Assembly: GCA_900543105.1 (NCBI GenBank)
Contig: UQQA01000010.1
Coordinates: 1-34,400 of the forward strand
DNA from: an uncultured Ruminococcus sp.
GTDB lineage: Bacteria; Bacillota; Clostridia; Oscillospirales; Ruminococcaceae
Length of the DNA stretch: 34,400 bases
Direction of reading: 5' to 3'
Part shown: one piece after another, positions 31,376 through 34,400 of the stretch
How positions within the stretch are numbered: position 1 is the first letter of the stretch
How the letters are laid out: each line of letters opens with the position of its first letter
Translations under genes and position numbers: made by a program
Notes under the pieces: model-generated
Seen by the model: the letters and a program-made list of their open reading frames with translations, nothing else
What the model was told of the DNA's origin: nothing
Database searches by the model: none

Positions 31376-34303
31376 ATGCAAAATGCCAAGCAAAGAAGCG
31401 TTTATTGGGACAATATAAAAGGACTGTTAATGCTGCTCACAGTTTTTGCCCATATTTTATATCAGCTTCAGGGAAACTCGTCTGCTGTCAACAATATTGT
31501 TGATTATATTTATATGTTTCATATGCCTGCATTTGTTTTTGTTTGTGGCTATTTCGGAAAAAGTGAACATTCACGCAGCTTTGAAGCAATTGTAAGGCTA
31601 TTGTTCCTGTACTTTATTTTTAACAGTATTATGGGGTTCATATACGGCTTTGATTCGCTGCTGAAACCTATGTACTCTTACTGGTTTTTAATAGCTTTGG
31701 TCGCATGGCGGCTGACGGCACACCGCATTGCGGAATTTAAGGAGATACAGCTGATCCTCTTTGTCATTGCCTTGTTTGCAGGCTTTTTTGATTCGATCGA
31801 TAACACATTCGCTGTTTCAAGAATAATCGGCTTCTATCCCTTTTATATGGCAGGATATTTGCTTACAAATGAAAAAAGTGAAGCTCTGGAAGAAAAAGCT
31901 TACAGCAAAAGAGCTCTTATCGGCAGCGGTACTGCTCTGATAACAGCCTTGATCGCATTTATATCATACAAATTCTTTGACTATTCAGATAATGCTTTTC
32001 AAATGTTTCCCTATAATGAATCTATCGATGCATTTGGAAGAATTGTTCTTTACATAATCGCTGCAATGGCAATATTTACACTGAGAAGTATTTCGCCCTG
32101 CAAAAAAATACCGCTTCTTACGATGTTCGGCAGAAATTCATTATGGATATTCCTGCTCCACAGACCATTCACGCTCATTATAAGCGACCTCATCGGTGAA
32201 TTGAATACTGCGGCTGTTATTATTGTATCGGTCGCTTCGTCAATTTTGATCAGTGTTGCATTTGGCAATGATCTGTTCTGTAAATATGCAAACAAGTTTG
32301 CCGAATCGGGTGCTGATTTGTTTAGCAGCAGAAAATCAACCATATCGAAAGCCGCTGTTCTTATCGTTTTATTAGGATTTATTGCATCTGTTGTAATTGA
32401 TTCTTATTCGGGAATATCCTTTAATGATCTGAAAAAACTGATAAAAGGTGAAGATATTACAGTCAACACAGATACAAACGAAAATACCGACAGCGACATT
32501 ATATATCCAATAATGACATCGGAACAGCAAAATGCATTTGACCGGGCATTCCGTATAACCTTTGCAGGTGATCTGATACTTCTTGAAGATCAGGTCAAGC
32601 GTGCATACACCGAAAAAGGATATGAGTTTACCGATGTATTTGAATATGCCGAAAAATATATTTCTTCCGCCGACCTTGCGATAGGTGTATTTGAAGGTCC
32701 TACCGCAGGCGAGGAGGCAGGCTATTCTTCAAGCAACTTTGATGATGAAAAAACGCTCTGGCTGAACTTCCCCGACAGCTTTGCAAACGCTGTGCAAAAT
32801 GCAGGATTTGACCTTGTTACAACAGCGACAAATCATCTCCTTGACCGTGATGTCGGCGGCGCATTGAGAACTCTTGATATCCTCGATGGGATCGGGCTTG
32901 AACATATCGGTTCATACAGAACTGCGGAAGAAAAGCAGAACTGCCGCATAAAGCTCGTTGAATCTGACGGTTTGAAAATAGCTGTTCTTGCATATACGTA
33001 CGGCAGCAACGGGTATGACAGCGGCGAGCTTGCCAACGGTTATCTTTCATATATTACATCGATTATTTCGGGAACATCGGACGAACTTTTTGAAAAGCTC
33101 AGGAAAAATGTTGAACATGACTTTGCCGATGCAAAGGCGCTTGACCCCGATCTTATCATGGTTCTTCCGCATATCGGAACACAGTTTTCAAATTCTCCCG
33201 ATGAGGAACAGAACGTCTGGTTCGATATCTTCAGGCAGAACGGCGCTGATATTATTCTCGGTGACCATGCTCACGCAGTAGAGCCTGCTGTCGTTGAAGA
33301 GTATGACGGACGGAACGTTTTCACTGCATATTGCCCAGGAAATTTTGCAAATATCTACCGTGAGCAGCAGGGCGATACAAGTATGCTCGTTGACGTTTAT
33401 ATTGACCGCAGCACAAAAGAAATTATCGGAGGAAGTGTTGTTCCGCTCTATACTCAGGCACCTGCGGACGGGAATTACCGTGCACTGCCGATATATGACA
33501 TTATGACTGACACGGCTCTGCGCAGGAAATTGAGTACAGACGATATCGAGAAAGCGAAAAATGCAAATTCAACCGTTACAAGGGTCGTGTTCGGACATGA
33601 AATGGATATTTCGTCCGTTACGAAAAGATATTATTTTGACAAAAACGGATTTATCCGTTCAAAAGCAGGAGGACTTGAAATGAATGATGAAATACGTTCG
33701 GGCAAGCTTTGGAAAGCGATGCAGAATGTGAACTCAATCTGCTTTATCGGCGACAGCGTGACCGAGGGAACGAAAAACGGCGGCTGCCCGTGGTATGAAC
33801 CGATCGAGGAGCATATTCCCGATAAAACGGTCTATAATTACTCCAAAGGCGGCTGTACGGTTTCATATATGATAGATAATATAGACAGCATCCCCGAAGC
33901 GGAGCTTTACGTTATTGCACTCGGCACAAATGATGTAAGATACCGTGATGAAAGCGTTTGTGCAATGACGGCAGACGATTTTGCGGCACGTCAGAATGAA
34001 CTGAGATCGCTCCTTATAAAAAAATCTCCCAATGCGCAGTTTGTATTTATTGCACCGTGGTATTCTACCGATGGCGACCCGTTCTGCAAGCTTTCATTTA
34101 CGGCAAAGACTGCTCTGAACGAGGAGTACAGCCATGCTCTTGAAAAGTCCTGCAATGAAAACGGTGATATTTTCATTGATGCGAACGGTTATATCCGTCA
34201 GAAGCTTACCGAAAAGCCCGACAGCTATTACCTGCTCGACCATATCCACCCGAACTGTGGAAAAGGCGCAGTAATATATTCCGAAGCAGTGCTTTCAAAC
34301 TGA
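31376..34303 (+). CDS. Three-domain fusion: membrane acyltransferase, CapA-like domain, SGNH esterase
   Basis: A 975-residue envelope protein. Residues 1-350 are an acyltransferase-3-type membrane domain, beginning YWDNIKGLLMLLTVFAHIL, with about ten hydrophobic segments and a further helix at about 330-350. After a polar Asp/Asn/Thr linker, residues about 392-710 form a CapA/PGA_cap metallophosphoesterase-like domain: ITFAGDLIL (Asp399), DLAIGVFEGP, TTATNHLLDRDVGGALRTLDIL, VLPHIGTQ and ILGDHAHAVEP. Residues about 785-975 are an SGNH hydrolase with Ser794 (GDSVTEG), Gly825/826, Asn852 (GTND), Asp955 and His958 (DHIHPN), all catalytic blocks intact. ATG 31376 has AAAGGA 9 bases upstream; ATG 31358 has none. 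The likely role is acyl transfer to or from an extracellular polymer. The substrate is unknown. It is flanked by its own promoter and terminator. Confidence 0.85.
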   Translation: MQNAKQRSVYWDNIKGLLMLLTVFAHILYQLQGNSSAVNNIVDYIYMFHMPAFVFVCGYFGKSEHSRSFEAIVRLLFLYFIFNSIMGFIYGFDSLLKPMYSYWFLIALVAWRLTAHRIAEFKEIQLILFVIALFAGFFDSIDNTFAVSRIIGFYPFYMAGYLLTNEKSEALEEKAYSKRALIGSGTALITALIAFISYKFFDYSDNAFQMFPYNESIDAFGRIVLYIIAAMAIFTLRSISPCKKIPLLTMFGRNSLWIFLLHRPFTLIISDLIGELNTAAVIIVSVASSILISVAFGNDLFCKYANKFAESGADLFSSRKSTISKAAVLIVLLGFIASVVIDSYSGISFNDLKKLIKGEDITVNTDTNENTDSDIIYPIMTSEQQNAFDRAFRITFAGDLILLEDQVKRAYTEKGYEFTDVFEYAEKYISSADLAIGVFEGPTAGEEAGYSSSNFDDEKTLWLNFPDSFANAVQNAGFDLVTTATNHLLDRDVGGALRTLDILDGIGLEHIGSYRTAEEKQNCRIKLVESDGLKIAVLAYTYGSNGYDSGELANGYLSYITSIISGTSDELFEKLRKNVEHDFADAKALDPDLIMVLPHIGTQFSNSPDEEQNVWFDIFRQNGADIILGDHAHAVEPAVVEEYDGRNVFTAYCPGNFANIYREQQGDTSMLVDVYIDRSTKEIIGGSVVPLYTQAPADGNYRALPIYDIMTDTALRRKLSTDDIEKAKNANSTVTRVVFGHEMDISSVTKRYYFDKNGFIRSKAGGLEMNDEIRSGKLWKAMQNVNSICFIGDSVTEGTKNGGCPWYEPIEEHIPDKTVYNYSKGGCTVSYMIDNIDSIPEAELYVIALGTNDVRYRDESVCAMTADDFAARQNELRSLLIKKSPNAQFVFIAPWYSTDGDPFCKLSFTAKTALNEEYSHALEKSCNENGDIFIDANGYIRQKLTEKPDSYYLLDHIHPNCGKGAVIYSEAVLSN

Positions 34304-34309
34304 TAAAAA

Positions 34310-34351
34310 ATCCCGAAAACCTCTTTACTTTGGTTTTCGGGATAATTTTTT
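34310..34351 (+). terminator. Terminator after the fusion gene
   Basis: ATCCCGAAAACC (34310-34321) and GGTTTTCGGGAT (34332-34343) form a perfect 12-bp stem followed by AATTTTTTA, 6 bases after the stop codon. Beyond it, up to the window end, no gene is visible. Confidence 0.9.
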
Positions 34352-34400
34352 ATACTAATTCTCGATCGTTCTATAGACAAAATCGACAGATAGAATAAGT

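Overview
The window is chromosomal DNA from a low-to-moderate GC, Gram-positive Clostridia. A Ruminococcus-like member of the Oscillospiraceae fits best. The evidence is the Firmicutes gene order (yicC-remA-gmk-rpoZ-priA-def-fmt ... rsmB-rlmN-prpC-prkC-rsgA-thiN-spoVM), a T-box leader, sigma-A promoters with AGGAGG ribosome binding sites, an NPXTG-anchored protein and sporulation-family genes (SpoVM, YtfJ/GerW). No rRNA, tRNA, CRISPR array, prophage or insertion sequence is visible, and nearly all of the window is dense coding sequence.

Layout. Positions 49-1041 (+) hold a XerC/D-type tyrosine recombinase that ends in a bidirectional terminator. Converging on it is a long minus-strand housekeeping operon (14783 down to 1063) driven by a clear promoter at 14853-14881. 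It encodes RNA turnover (YicC), a matrix regulator (RemA), nucleotide synthesis (Gmk), RNA polymerase omega, replication restart (PriA), N-terminal processing (Def, Fmt), a membrane zinc protease, rRNA methylation (RsmB, RlmN), a PP2C/PASTA-kinase signalling pair, the ribosome GTPase RsgA and thiamine pyrophosphokinase. Its last gene is a 29-codon spoVM that is easy to miss. Positions 14942-18164 (-) form a three-gene biotin-dependent carboxyl transfer cassette with its own promoter and terminator. Positions 18281-23547 (-) form a second operon: site-2 protease, scpA, scpB, a DUF2953 protein, ytfJ, a D,D-carboxypeptidase and rluB (chromosome segregation, envelope and sporulation).

From 23686 the right part mixes strands. 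rpmB (+) is followed by two terminator hairpins and converges on tyrS (-). tyrS is transcribed together with an upstream secreted NPXTG protein from a tyrosine-type T-box leader (26102-26361). Divergent from it is a yceG-telA pair (+). Then come asnB (+) and a 975-residue protein (+) that fuses a membrane acyltransferase, a CapA-type domain and an SGNH esterase. Each of the last units has a recognisable sigma-A promoter and a strong intrinsic terminator.

Most of the window is ordinary core genome. The parts most worth a second look are the acyltransferase-CapA-SGNH fusion, the hidden spoVM with a hairpin next to its ribosome binding site, the T-box that reads through a surface-protein gene before reaching tyrS, and the soluble transcarboxylase-like cassette whose 12S-like subunit has eroded catalytic loops.
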